DNA of 64,000 nt from Palleronia sediminis (GTDB lineage Bacteria > Pseudomonadota > Alphaproteobacteria > Rhodobacterales > Rhodobacteraceae), in NCBI RefSeq assembly GCF_004358695.1, contig NZ_SNAA01000006.1, positions 62,001 to 126,000 of the forward strand, in the 5' to 3' direction. Shown one piece after another: positions 38,128 to 46,883 of this stretch (position 1 is its first letter; each line of letters opens with the position of its first letter). The notes under the pieces are model-generated. The model did no database searches and had not been told where the DNA came from. It saw only the letters and a list, made by a program, of their open reading frames with translations. The position numbers and the translations under genes are program-made.

Positions 38128-39180
38128 ATGGCACGGAAAATCCTGATCCTCGGCGCGTCCTATGGCTCGCTTCTCGGAACCAAGCTGCTCATGGCGGGTC
38201 ATGACGTGACCCTGCTGTGTCGCGACGCGACCGCGGGGCTCATCAATTCCAAAGGCACCGATGTCAGGATCAGGCTGCGCGGCGAGGACACGCATCGCAG
38301 TTTCCGGTCGGGCGACATGCCGGGCAAGCTGGATGCGCAGACCCCCGAGGCCGCCGATCCAGCGGGCTACGACCTCGTCTGCCTCGCCATGCAGGAGCCG
38401 CAATACGGGCACCCGGCCGTCGCCGCGCTGCTGGGCCGGATCGCGGCCGCCGGTGTGCCCTGCATGTCGATCATGAACATGCCGCCGCCGCCCTACATGC
38501 GCCGGGTCGAGGGGCTGGATACCGGCTCGCTCGAGGATGCGTTCAGCAATCCGCGGATCTGGGACGCATTCGATCCGTCGCTCGTGACGCTCTGCTCGCC
38601 CGATCCGCAGGCCTACCGCCCCCCCGAAGAGGGCGCGAACGTGCTGCATGTCGGGCTTCCGACCAATTTCAAGGTCGCGCGGTTCGACGCGGCGGGCCCC
38701 GACGCGATACTCGACGAACTCGCCGCGGGAATCGAAGAGCTTCGCCTCGATGGTGCCGAAATCCCGGTCAAGCTGCGCGTGCACGATTCGCTGTTCGTGC
38801 CCTTTGCCAAATGGGCGATGCTGGCCACGGGCAATTATCGCTGCATCACGCCGGGCGAACCGATCCCGATCCGCGAGGCCGTCACCGGCGATCTCGAACT
38901 CTCGCGCGAGATCTACGGCTTTGTCGATTCGGTCGTGCAGCGGCTGGGCGGCGCGGCCGAGGATCTCGTGCCGTTCGAGAAATATGCCGCCGCCGCCGAA
39001 TCGCTTGGCAACCCGTCCTCGGCCGCCCGCGCCATCGCCTCGGGGGCCCAGGCAATCGAGCGGGTCGACAAGCTGATCCAGCGCATCGGCCGCACCTTTG
39101 ACATGCGCCACCCGACGCTCGACGCGACGGTCGATCTGGTCGACGCCAAGCTCGCGCGCAACCGCAGCGCCGCCGCCTGA
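38128..39180 (+). CDS. Ketopantoate-reductase-like dehydrogenase, candidate oxalyl-CoA reductase
   Basis: 350 aa. N-terminal Rossmann fold with KILILGASYGSLLGTKLLMA (the GxGxxG loop is modified to GASYGS), a middle YDLVCLAMQEPQYGHP segment and an alpha-helical C-terminal domain with KLRVHDSLFVPFAKWAMLAT and DMRHPTLDATVDL, the ketopantoate reductase/ApbA layout but about 50 residues longer than PanE. ATG 38128 follows AAGGAG. Methylobacterium extorquens PanE2, annotated the same way, was shown to reduce oxalyl-CoA to glyoxylate. The GntR-type site upstream ties this gene to the oxc/frc cluster, so I propose that activity; plain ketopantoate reduction remains possible. Confidence 0.65.
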   Translation: MARKILILGASYGSLLGTKLLMAGHDVTLLCRDATAGLINSKGTDVRIRLRGEDTHRSFRSGDMPGKLDAQTPEAADPAGYDLVCLAMQEPQYGHPAVAALLGRIAAAGVPCMSIMNMPPPPYMRRVEGLDTGSLEDAFSNPRIWDAFDPSLVTLCSPDPQAYRPPEEGANVLHVGLPTNFKVARFDAAGPDAILDELAAGIEELRLDGAEIPVKLRVHDSLFVPFAKWAMLATGNYRCITPGEPIPIREAVTGDLELSREIYGFVDSVVQRLGGAAEDLVPFEKYAAAAESLGNPSSAARAIASGAQAIERVDKLIQRIGRTFDMRHPTLDATVDLVDAKLARNRSAAA

Positions 39181-39212
39181 GCGGCCGGGGCGGCACCGCG
39201 CCCGGCGCCGCC

Positions 39213-40961
39213 CTAGACCATGCGGCCGACCACCGACCCCAGCTCGTCGCGATGGTCGAGCCCGCCCTCGGGCGGGGTGCCGCGGCCGGCCTCGGGGCCG
39301 AGCTCGTCCAGCAGGCCGCGCACCGCCTCGGGGCAATCGGGCGGCGGATCGCCGCGCCAGACCACCGTGCCCCGCTCGGCGATGGCCCAGGGCGTGCCGT
39401 CTGCCGGGTCGACAAAGCGCAGGCTGTCCATCCGCTCGAGGCAGGCCCGCAGGAAACCCGTGTTGCTCGCCGGGTCTTCGGCGCCCGGCAGATAGACGTC
39501 TGACGGGCAGGTGGCGTCGATCTCGATCTTGCGGAACCGGTCGACATTCAGCATCCCGCCCGCGTCATAGATCGCCATGCGCCCGTTCCAGCCGCTGGCG
39601 ATGGTGCGCGGACGGCTGCCTTTGGGCACCGAGTTGTCGAGAAACTCGAAATGCACCTCGCGGTCGCGCGCCAGCGCCCATGAAAAGAACAGCTGGGGCA
39701 TTCCGGTAAAGGCTTCGACATTGTGGTGCAGCAGGTCGTCGACCGCCTTGTAGCGCCCGGTATCCAGCCCCCGGATCCAGGCGCGTTCGACCGTCGCCTC
39801 GGGCGGGGTGATGACGAAGAAGAGATAGACGCGGTGGCCGAACCGCGTCAGCAGCCGCGTATCGGCGGGGCGGTCCTTTTCGGCGGAAAAGCTGTCGAAC
39901 CGAAAACGGTCGATCAAGAGATGCGTCATCTGCCCGCTCTCGGCCTTGTCGGCCATGTAGCGGTCGAGCTTCTGATCGATGATGGCAAGCTCGTGCCCGG
40001 TCAACGCGGCGGCGTATTTGTAGTCGTCGCCGAGCGACCCGTAATCCAGCAGGAACTTGCGCCAGTAATCGGGGCTGATGAGCGCGAAATCGTCCCAGGG
40101 CACGCCGAGGCGTTCGGCGAGGTCGCGTTGCAGCGCGCGCAGCGTGCTCTTGCCCGCGGCAGACGCGCCTTTGACGTTCATGATGACGGGCTCGGCCTGC
40201 GTGGGCAGCACCGTGTATCCCAGGCTCCGCGCCGCCCGGTCAAAGATCGGGGCCAGCGCCTGCCCGATGACGCGGCTGCCCTCGTCGTTGCAGATACGGG
40301 CAAGCGCGAGCCCCGTCAGGATGCCCGGATCGGCCGGGAGCCGCCCGCGCGTGCGCAGGATGGCCCCCGCGGCCCAGGCAAGCGCCGCGGCGCAGGCCCG
40401 TTCGATCGGATCGTCCGCGCGGCGGGCGCGGGCGGTCCAGTCCTCGAGCCGGCCGAGCCCGTCCGCCATGGGGTCGGGCGCGGGCGCCGGGGGCGGGGCC
40501 GGCCGCCGCAAAAGCCGCGCGAGCAGGGGGCGCGGCGGCTCGGCCGCGGCGGAGGTATCGCGGGCCGGCGCGACCTCGGCTTGCAGGCGGTCGGCGATCC
40601 GCGCGCGGAAGGCGTCGAACGCATCGACGAGCGACGCCATCTCGGGCCTGACATGACCCTCGAGAATGGCCACCACCATGCCGCGCAGATTGACGCCGAG
40701 ATCGGCATAGTCGGGGCCGTCGGGAATGTGCAGGTCGGCGGTCACGCGGATCAGGATCTCGTGCGCGACCAGCCGTTCGGGACGAAACGCGGCCAGGTCG
40801 AAAGGGGGCAGGCCGGTCGCGTCGGAAAGTTCCTGCACCTCGGCATAAGTGCGAGTCGCGGCCTCGGGGCGGAACAGGGTCGAAAGGGGGAGGAGCCGGG
40901 CCGGGATCTGGGATTTCAGGCCCGGATGCCAAGGGCCGTGGGGGGTGGCGGGGTCGCTCAT
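39213..40961 (-). CDS. P-loop protein of unknown function
   Basis: 582 aa, not recognised beyond its P-loop. Walker A NVKGASAAGKST is at about residues 263-273, followed by a kinase-like region with FALISPDYWRKFLLDYGS, THLLIDRFRFDSFSAEKDRP and YLFFVITPPEATVERAWIRG, which recalls zeta-toxin or chloramphenicol-phosphotransferase-type P-loop kinases. The first 250 residues are helical with a proline-rich linker at 150-165. It follows the tctA gene on the same strand after 37 bp, so it may be the last gene of the oxalate cluster transcript, but no role is evident. Not an antitoxin pair: no small partner gene is seen. Confidence 0.6.
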   Translation of the reverse strand: MSDPATPHGPWHPGLKSQIPARLLPLSTLFRPEAATRTYAEVQELSDATGLPPFDLAAFRPERLVAHEILIRVTADLHIPDGPDYADLGVNLRGMVVAILEGHVRPEMASLVDAFDAFRARIADRLQAEVAPARDTSAAAEPPRPLLARLLRRPAPPPAPAPDPMADGLGRLEDWTARARRADDPIERACAAALAWAAGAILRTRGRLPADPGILTGLALARICNDEGSRVIGQALAPIFDRAARSLGYTVLPTQAEPVIMNVKGASAAGKSTLRALQRDLAERLGVPWDDFALISPDYWRKFLLDYGSLGDDYKYAAALTGHELAIIDQKLDRYMADKAESGQMTHLLIDRFRFDSFSAEKDRPADTRLLTRFGHRVYLFFVITPPEATVERAWIRGLDTGRYKAVDDLLHHNVEAFTGMPQLFFSWALARDREVHFEFLDNSVPKGSRPRTIASGWNGRMAIYDAGGMLNVDRFRKIEIDATCPSDVYLPGAEDPASNTGFLRACLERMDSLRFVDPADGTPWAIAERGTVVWRGDPPPDCPEAVRGLLDELGPEAGRGTPPEGGLDHRDELGSVVGRMV

Positions 40962-40998
40962 CGCGACCCCGCCCGGAGAGCGAGGGAGGCGCTCTCCG

Positions 40999-42522
40999 TC
41001 ATTCGGCAGCGCTCGGCCGCCGTCCGCCGCGTCGATCCCAGACCTTCTTGATGAGAGGCAGGAAGATCAGGATCAGCGCGATGATCGTGATGGGCCCCGC
41101 GACCGGACGCGTGAAGAAGATCGTCGGATCGCCCGAGGACAGCAGCAGCGACTGGCGCAAGGTCGGCTCGGCGATCGGTCCGAGCACGATGGCCAGCACC
41201 GCCGGCGCCAGCGGATAGTCGAGCTTGCGCATGAAGAACGCTGCAAAGCCGAACCCGACGATCAACCAGACGTCGTGCATGTCGCGCGTCGTGGCATAGC
41301 CGCCCACGATCGACAGCACGAAGATCAGCGGCGCCAGGATCGTGAAGGGCATCCGCAGCATCCAGATGAAAAGCGGGATGAAGGCGATGTTGATGAGCAG
41401 GGCGAAGAAGTTCGAGACGTAGAACGACCCGATCAGGCCCCAGACGAATTCCGGCTGCTCGGCGAACAGGCGCGGGCCGGGGACGAGGCCCCAGATCACC
41501 ATCCCGCCCAGCAGGATCGCCGTCGTGGGCGAGCCGGGAATGCCCAGCGTCAGCATCGGCAGCATCGAGCCGGTCGAGGCCGAGTTGTTGGCCGCCTCGG
41601 GCGCCGCGACGCCTTCGGGGTGGCCCTTGCCGAACTGCGCCGATTCCCGCGAGAGCATCTTGGACACGCCGTAGGACATGAGCGAGCCGGGGGTGGCGCC
41701 GGCCGCGGGCAGGATGCCGACGAAAAAGCCCAGGAACGACCCGATGGTGGTGCCGCGCCAGCTCCGCGCCATGCCTTCCTTGGCGTCGGTGACGATGCCC
41801 TTGACGCTCATCTTGGCTTCGGAGGTGGTGATCTTTCCGCGGGTGGAGTCGATGGTCCAGAGCATCTCGCCGATGCCGTAGACGCCGATGGCGAGCACGA
41901 GGAAGTTGATCCCGTGCAGGAACCCGCTGATGTCGAAGAACACCAGGCGCGGCGCGCCCGAGATCTGGTCGAAGCCCACCGCGGCGAAGACGAGACCGAT
42001 GCAGATCGAGAACACGGTCTTGGAGATGTCGTCGCTCGACAACCCGATGAAGGTCGCGAAGGCCAGCAGCATCAGCGCAAAGATTTCCGGCGGGCCGAAG
42101 TTCAGCGCGACCGAGGCCAGCGGCGGGGCGAAGAGGGTGAACAGAACGTTGGACACCGTGCCGCCCGCGAAAGAGGCCAGCGCCGCGGTGATGAGCGCGA
42201 GGCTGGCCCGCCCGCTCATGGCTAGCGGTCGGCCGTCGAATGTCGTAGCGACCGCCGTCGATGCCCCTGGAATCCCCAGTGTGATCGAACTGATCGCCCC
42301 CCCGTACATCGCGCCGTAATAGATCGCCGCGAGAAAGATGATCGCCGAGGCGGGCGGCACGAGGAACGTGATGGGCAACAGGATCGCGACCCCGTTGACC
42401 GACCCGAGCCCCGGCATGGCGCCGATGAACAGCCCCAAAGTGACGCCGATGATGATGAGCATCAGGTTGATCGGCTGGATCGCCAGCCAGAACCCGTCTG
42501 CCAATAGACCTAGAGTTTCCAT
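40999..42522 (-). CDS. tctA: Tripartite tricarboxylate transporter large permease TctA
   Basis: 507 aa with about 11-12 transmembrane helices. GAMPGLGSVNGVAILLPITF and YYGAMYGGAISSITLGIPG, plus the repeat-like GILPAAGATPGSLMSYGVSK and LTLGIPGSPTTAILLGGM, are TctA hallmarks. With TctB and TctC it forms a sodium-driven secondary importer of carboxylates. The neighbouring oxalate genes make oxalate or a related dicarboxylate the likely substrate; this is inference. Confidence 0.92.
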   Translation of the reverse strand: METLGLLADGFWLAIQPINLMLIIIGVTLGLFIGAMPGLGSVNGVAILLPITFLVPPASAIIFLAAIYYGAMYGGAISSITLGIPGASTAVATTFDGRPLAMSGRASLALITAALASFAGGTVSNVLFTLFAPPLASVALNFGPPEIFALMLLAFATFIGLSSDDISKTVFSICIGLVFAAVGFDQISGAPRLVFFDISGFLHGINFLVLAIGVYGIGEMLWTIDSTRGKITTSEAKMSVKGIVTDAKEGMARSWRGTTIGSFLGFFVGILPAAGATPGSLMSYGVSKMLSRESAQFGKGHPEGVAAPEAANNSASTGSMLPMLTLGIPGSPTTAILLGGMVIWGLVPGPRLFAEQPEFVWGLIGSFYVSNFFALLINIAFIPLFIWMLRMPFTILAPLIFVLSIVGGYATTRDMHDVWLIVGFGFAAFFMRKLDYPLAPAVLAIVLGPIAEPTLRQSLLLSSGDPTIFFTRPVAGPITIIALILIFLPLIKKVWDRRGGRRPSAAE

Positions 42523-42643
42523 CTTGCCGACGCCTCCCCCGCGTCTGTCCTGGGTCTTGCCGCCGAATGGACCTCTCCCGGTCCGGTCCGACGGGGTGTC
42601 GAACCGGTGATGGGGATGGCGCGGCTTTCCATTTACGCTTCGA

Positions 42644-43147
42644 TCAGTAGATGATCGTGTTCATGTAGTTGAAGAAGGGCTCCAGGAACGGCATCCCCTT
42701 TGGCAAGGTGATCCGCATCAGCGCCTCGAAGAAGAAGAAGAACACCGTCGGGATCGCCGTCGCGAGGATCAGCGTGACCCACCAGCGGTGACGCCCGAGG
42801 AACCCGATATAGTAGAGCAGGAACAGCGCCATCGCCCCGTACATCGAGAAGATGTAGGTCAGGACGACAAAGCCGACGATGCCCCCGCCGACCAGCACGA
42901 GCATCTTGCGCCCGTAGGAGTCGAGGAACGGCTCGTCCGATTGCGAGGGGCCCGAAGTCCCCCGCCACCAGTTAAGCGCGATGAAGCCCGTGCTGACGAG
43001 GCAGATCGCGGCGAGCCAGAACGGCCAGGCGCCGCCTCCGGGGCCCTGGCCCCGGATATAGCCGATCTGCAACTCGGTGCTTTTCCACATGATATACATG
43101 GACAGGAGGGCCAAAAGCCCGGCGGTAACGATTTCGGCGCGGCGCAT
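42644..43147 (-). CDS. tctB: Tripartite tricarboxylate transporter small permease TctB
   Basis: 167 aa with four hydrophobic helices, family-typical start (YIMWKSTELQIGYIRGQGPG) and C-terminal region GVLLFF-like FFFFEALMRITLPKG. Sits between tctC and tctA in the usual C-B-A order. TctB proteins are poorly conserved, so the call rests on size, helices and position. Confidence 0.85.
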   Translation of the reverse strand: MRRAEIVTAGLLALLSMYIMWKSTELQIGYIRGQGPGGGAWPFWLAAICLVSTGFIALNWWRGTSGPSQSDEPFLDSYGRKMLVLVGGGIVGFVVLTYIFSMYGAMALFLLYYIGFLGRHRWWVTLILATAIPTVFFFFFEALMRITLPKGMPFLEPFFNYMNTIIY

Positions 43148-43193
43148 GATGGCCCTCCCCGTTGCTTCGATGCCTATCGGATGTCGGTCGGCG

Positions 43194-44171
43194 TCAGGCG
43201 CCTTCTTCCATCTTCGACATCAGCTCCTTGTGGTTCTCGATCTGCAGATTCCAGTATTCGCGGGCTTCTTCCGCGGTCTGGGGCAGCGCCTCGAGGCTTT
43301 CGGCCGACATGTATTCCTGCCAGTCGGTCGTGTCGTAGATCTGCTGGAACAGGTCGCGATAGTATTCCGCAGCCTCGTCCGACATGCCGGGAGGTCCGAC
43401 CACCGCACGCTGGTTATAGTAGCTGAAATCCTTTCCCAGCTCCTTGATGGTGGGTACGTCGGGCAGGTTCGGCAGCCTCTCGTCCGAGAAGGCGACGAGC
43501 GGAACGACATCGCCGTTGGCAAAGAAGCCGCGCGCCTCGGCGGGGTTATTCACCGTGGCCATGATCTGCTTGCCGGCCAGTTCCTTGGCCACCTCGCCAC
43601 CGCCGCTATAGGGGATGTACTTGATGTTCAGGTCGTAATTCTGCTCGAGCCAGGTGATGACGAGGCTGTCCTCCTGGCCGCGCCCGGTGCCGCCCATGAC
43701 GTACTCGCCGTCCTGTTCCTGCACGGTCGACACCCAGTCCTCGAAGGACGAGATGCCCGCATCCTTGTGGACCCACAGCACGAAGGGATCGACACCCATC
43801 ATGGCGATGGGCGTGAAGGTCGAGATATCGATGCCGAGGTTCTCTTGCCGCAGGGGCGTGGTGAAGAACGAGTTCAGCGTCACCAGGATCGTGTGATCGG
43901 GATCCTTGGTGCCGTTGAGCGCGATCAGCGCCTCGGCGCCCGAGCCGCCGCCCTTGTTGTTGGGAACGAGCGGGCGAACCGTGAGATCCTCTTTCTCGGC
44001 GGTCGACTGGATGAAGCGCGCGATCTGGTCCGCGCCACCGCCGGCACCGGCCATGATGACGAAATCGATGGGCTTGGTCGGCTCCCAGGCGTGGGCGATC
44101 GTGCCCGCGAACGCCACGGTAAGCGCAGTCGCGCCGGCAAGCGCGTTTCGCAGCTTGTAATTGAACGTCAT
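43194..44171 (-). CDS. tctC: Tripartite tricarboxylate transporter binding protein TctC
   Basis: 325 aa with a signal peptide ending TIAHAWEP. Typical Bug/TctC features: KPIDFVIMAGAGGGADQIAR, PNNKGGGSGAEALIAL, YVMGGTGRGQEDSLVI and KYIPYSGGGEVAKELAGKQI. ATG 44171 follows GGAGG; the frame is open 57 bp further but the upstream start is unsupported. The strongly acidic mature protein binds a carboxylate in the periplasm and feeds TctBA. It is the first of the three transporter genes and follows the universal stress protein on the same strand. Confidence 0.9.
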   Translation of the reverse strand: MTFNYKLRNALAGATALTVAFAGTIAHAWEPTKPIDFVIMAGAGGGADQIARFIQSTAEKEDLTVRPLVPNNKGGGSGAEALIALNGTKDPDHTILVTLNSFFTTPLRQENLGIDISTFTPIAMMGVDPFVLWVHKDAGISSFEDWVSTVQEQDGEYVMGGTGRGQEDSLVITWLEQNYDLNIKYIPYSGGGEVAKELAGKQIMATVNNPAEARGFFANGDVVPLVAFSDERLPNLPDVPTIKELGKDFSYYNQRAVVGPPGMSDEAAEYYRDLFQQIYDTTDWQEYMSAESLEALPQTAEEAREYWNLQIENHKELMSKMEEGA

Positions 44172-44320
44172 GGTAGTCCTCCGTGTTGGTTGTACGAAGA
44201 TCACCCTCGGCGACCCCGTCTTTCGCATCGCGCCCCGTCCGGTTTTGCCCGGTTTCGTTCAAGCGGCGCTGCGGTCTTTCCGGTTCTTGCGTGTCCTCCT
44301 CTCTTTGGTGCGTCGTCGTG

Positions 44321-45175
44321 TCAGTGGACCATGACGACGGGCATTTTTGCCGTGTCGACAATGGTTTGCGTGTTCCCGCCCAACAGCGTCTCTTTCTCGT
44401 GGCTCTCGCTATAGGCGCCCATGATCATGAGATCGGCACCCAGATTCGCGCAATGGGCAAGAAGGTCCCGGCCGATGTTACGGCTCTTTTCGAACCGCTC
44501 GACCGTGGCCGTGACGCCACGGATATGCAGGTATTTCACGAGGTCCTCGGCCGAGGCGCCATGGATTTCCTCGCCCGCCGTCAGGATCGAGACCTTGTCG
44601 GCCCCTTCGATCAGGCCGGGCGTCAGCGCGACGGCGCGGGCGGCCTCGCTCGACCCGTTCCAGGCTATGGCGACATGGCTGCCAAGCGTGTCCGACACCT
44701 TGTCGGTGGGCGGGCACATCATCACCGGGCGACCCGAGTGAAACAGCGCGGCCTTGAGCGTATTGTGCCCGAGGTTGCGGTCGACGTCGGGCTTGGCCAC
44801 GCAGATCAGGTCGGCGAGGCGCCCGTGGCGCCGGATCGTGTCGACCTGCCGGCCCTTGTCCTCGAGCCAGGAGGCCGTCGCGGTCTGCCCTTCGGGGGCG
44901 CCGTCGAGGTCGAGGTTCAGCTTTTCGGCCAGCACGCGCAGTTCGTCGCGCATTCCCGCCTCTTCGGAGTCGGCGACCTGCGCCGCCTGTTCCAGCATCT
45001 GTTTCTTGAGAAAGGCGGGGACATGCACCCCGTAAGGAATCCAGTCCTCGGGGCGGGCCCGCGAGTGGAGGATTTCGACATGCGCCTTGTAGCGCCGGGC
45101 AAGGGCCGCCGCGTGGGCAAGGACGTTGTCGCCCTTGCCATCGCCGCGCACCGGAACCAGGAGTTTGCGGATCAT
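44321..45175 (-). CDS. Universal stress protein, two Usp domains
   Basis: 284 aa made of two tandem UspA domains of about 140 residues each. The second ends with MGAYSESHEKETLLGGNTQT, a G-rich ATP-binding-type loop, and VVMVH. The ribosome site AGGAG overlaps the fhs stop codon (CTAGGAG on the plus complement), so it is coupled to fhs. Its presence between fhs and tctC suggests a role when the oxalate genes are expressed, but the molecular function is unknown. Confidence 0.85.
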   Translation of the reverse strand: MIRKLLVPVRGDGKGDNVLAHAAALARRYKAHVEILHSRARPEDWIPYGVHVPAFLKKQMLEQAAQVADSEEAGMRDELRVLAEKLNLDLDGAPEGQTATASWLEDKGRQVDTIRRHGRLADLICVAKPDVDRNLGHNTLKAALFHSGRPVMMCPPTDKVSDTLGSHVAIAWNGSSEAARAVALTPGLIEGADKVSILTAGEEIHGASAEDLVKYLHIRGVTATVERFEKSRNIGRDLLAHCANLGADLMIMGAYSESHEKETLLGGNTQTIVDTAKMPVVMVH

Positions 45176-45185
45176 TCCAGTTCTC

Positions 45186-46862
45186 CTAGAAAAGGCCCTC
45201 GATCAAGCCTTGGTCGTTGAGCCTGATCGACTCCGAGGACGGAACCCTCGGCAGACCGGGCATGGTCATGATCTCGCCGCAGATCGCCACGATGAACCCG
45301 GCGCCGGCCGAGAGACGGACCTCGCGGATCGGGACGGAGTGGCCATCCGGCGCGCCGCGGCGGTTCGGATCGGTCGTGAAGGAATATTGCGTCTTGGCCA
45401 TGCAGATCGGCAAGTGCCCGTATCCCGCCTCTTCCCACTGCTTGAGCTGGTCGCGGATCTTCTTGTCGGCGAGAACCTCGTCGGCGCGATAGATCTTTTG
45501 CGCGATGGTCTCGATCTTTTTGAAAAGCGGCATGTCGTCGGGATAGAGCGTCTTGAAATCCGCCTCGCCGCTTTCGGCGATCTCGACCACGCGGCGGGCC
45601 AGATCCTCGATCCCCTTGGAGCCGTCGGCCCAGTGCTTGCACAGGATCGCCTCGGACCCGAGGCTCTTGACGTAGTCGCGGACCGCGTCGACCTCGGCAT
45701 CGGTATCGCCGGCGAAGTGGTTGATCGCCACGACCGCGGGGACGCCGAACTTCTTGATGTTCTCGATATGCCGCCCGAGGTTGGCGCAGCCCTTGTTGAC
45801 CGCGTCAATATTCTCGGCGCCGAGATCCTGCTTGAGGACACCGCCGTTCATCTTCATCGCGCGGATCGTGGCCACGATGACCACCGCCGAGGGGGCGATG
45901 CCTGCCTTGCGGCACTTGATGTCCATGAACTTCTCGGCGCCGAGATCGGCCCCGAAGCCCGCTTCGGTCACGACGTAATCGGCCAGCTTGAGCGCGGTCC
46001 TGGTCGCCACGACCGAGTTGCAGCCATGCGCGATGTTCGCGAACGGCCCGCCATGCACGAAGGCGGGGTTGTTCTCGAGCGTCTGCACGAGGTTGGGCTG
46101 CATCGCGTCCTTGAGCAGCACGGTCATCGCGCCGTCGGCCTTGATGTCGCGGCAGGTGACGGGTTTGCGGTCGCGGGTGTAGGCGACGATGATGTTGCCG
46201 AGCCGCTCCTGCAGGTCTTCTAGGTCGGTGGCGAGGCACAGGATCGCCATGACCTCGGACGCCACGGTGATGTCGAAGCCCGCCTGCGACGGGAAGCCGT
46301 TGGCCACCCCGCCGAGCGAGGTCACGATATCGCGCAGCGCGCGGTCGTTCATGTCCATCACCCGGCGCCAGACGACGCGGCGACTGTCGATCTGGAGGTC
46401 GTTGCCCCAGTAGATGTGGTTGTCGATCATCGCCGACAGCAGGTTGTGCGCGCTGGTGATCGCGTGGAAGTCGCCCGTGAAATGCAGGTTCATCTCTTCC
46501 ATGGGAACGACCTGCGCATAGCCGCCGCCCGCCGCGCCGCCCTTCATGCCGAAGCAGGGGCCGAGGCTCGCCTCGCGAATGCAGATCGCGGCCTTCTTGC
46601 CGATGGCGTTCAGCCCGTCGCCGAGGCCGACGGTCGTGGTCGTCTTGCCCTCGCCCGCGGGGGTCGGGTTGATCGCCGTCACGAGGATCAGCTTGCCGTC
46701 CTTGTTTCCGGCCTGGCGCGCGATGAAATCGGCGCTGACCTTGGCCTTGTCATGCCCGTAGGGCACCAGGTCGGCCGGCTCGATCCCGAGCTTCTGGCCG
46801 ATCTCCTGGATGGGCTTCTTCTGCGCTTCGCGCGCGATCTCGATATCCGTCTTGAACGCCAT
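45186..46862 (-). CDS. fhs: Formate-tetrahydrofolate ligase
   Basis: 558 aa, the normal length. ATP-binding [40 protein letters not shown] and [11 protein letters not shown] are intact. The enzyme joins formate to THF with ATP, giving 10-formyl-THF, or runs in reverse. In this cluster it would turn formate made by oxalate decarboxylation into C1 units. Neither a 5,10-methenyl-THF cyclohydrolase (folD or fchA) nor mtdA is in the window. Confidence 0.95.
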   Translation of the reverse strand: MAFKTDIEIAREAQKKPIQEIGQKLGIEPADLVPYGHDKAKVSADFIARQAGNKDGKLILVTAINPTPAGEGKTTTTVGLGDGLNAIGKKAAICIREASLGPCFGMKGGAAGGGYAQVVPMEEMNLHFTGDFHAITSAHNLLSAMIDNHIYWGNDLQIDSRRVVWRRVMDMNDRALRDIVTSLGGVANGFPSQAGFDITVASEVMAILCLATDLEDLQERLGNIIVAYTRDRKPVTCRDIKADGAMTVLLKDAMQPNLVQTLENNPAFVHGGPFANIAHGCNSVVATRTALKLADYVVTEAGFGADLGAEKFMDIKCRKAGIAPSAVVIVATIRAMKMNGGVLKQDLGAENIDAVNKGCANLGRHIENIKKFGVPAVVAINHFAGDTDAEVDAVRDYVKSLGSEAILCKHWADGSKGIEDLARRVVEIAESGEADFKTLYPDDMPLFKKIETIAQKIYRADEVLADKKIRDQLKQWEEAGYGHLPICMAKTQYSFTTDPNRRGAPDGHSVPIREVRLSAGAGFIVAICGEIMTMPGLPRVPSSESIRLNDQGLIEGLF

Positions 46863-46883
46863 CTTGTTCTGTCCCCGTCCTGA

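Noticed and set aside
39213-40961. P-loop protein as a zeta toxin with antitoxin
   Set aside because: No small partner gene lies next to it and the length is far above zeta toxins.
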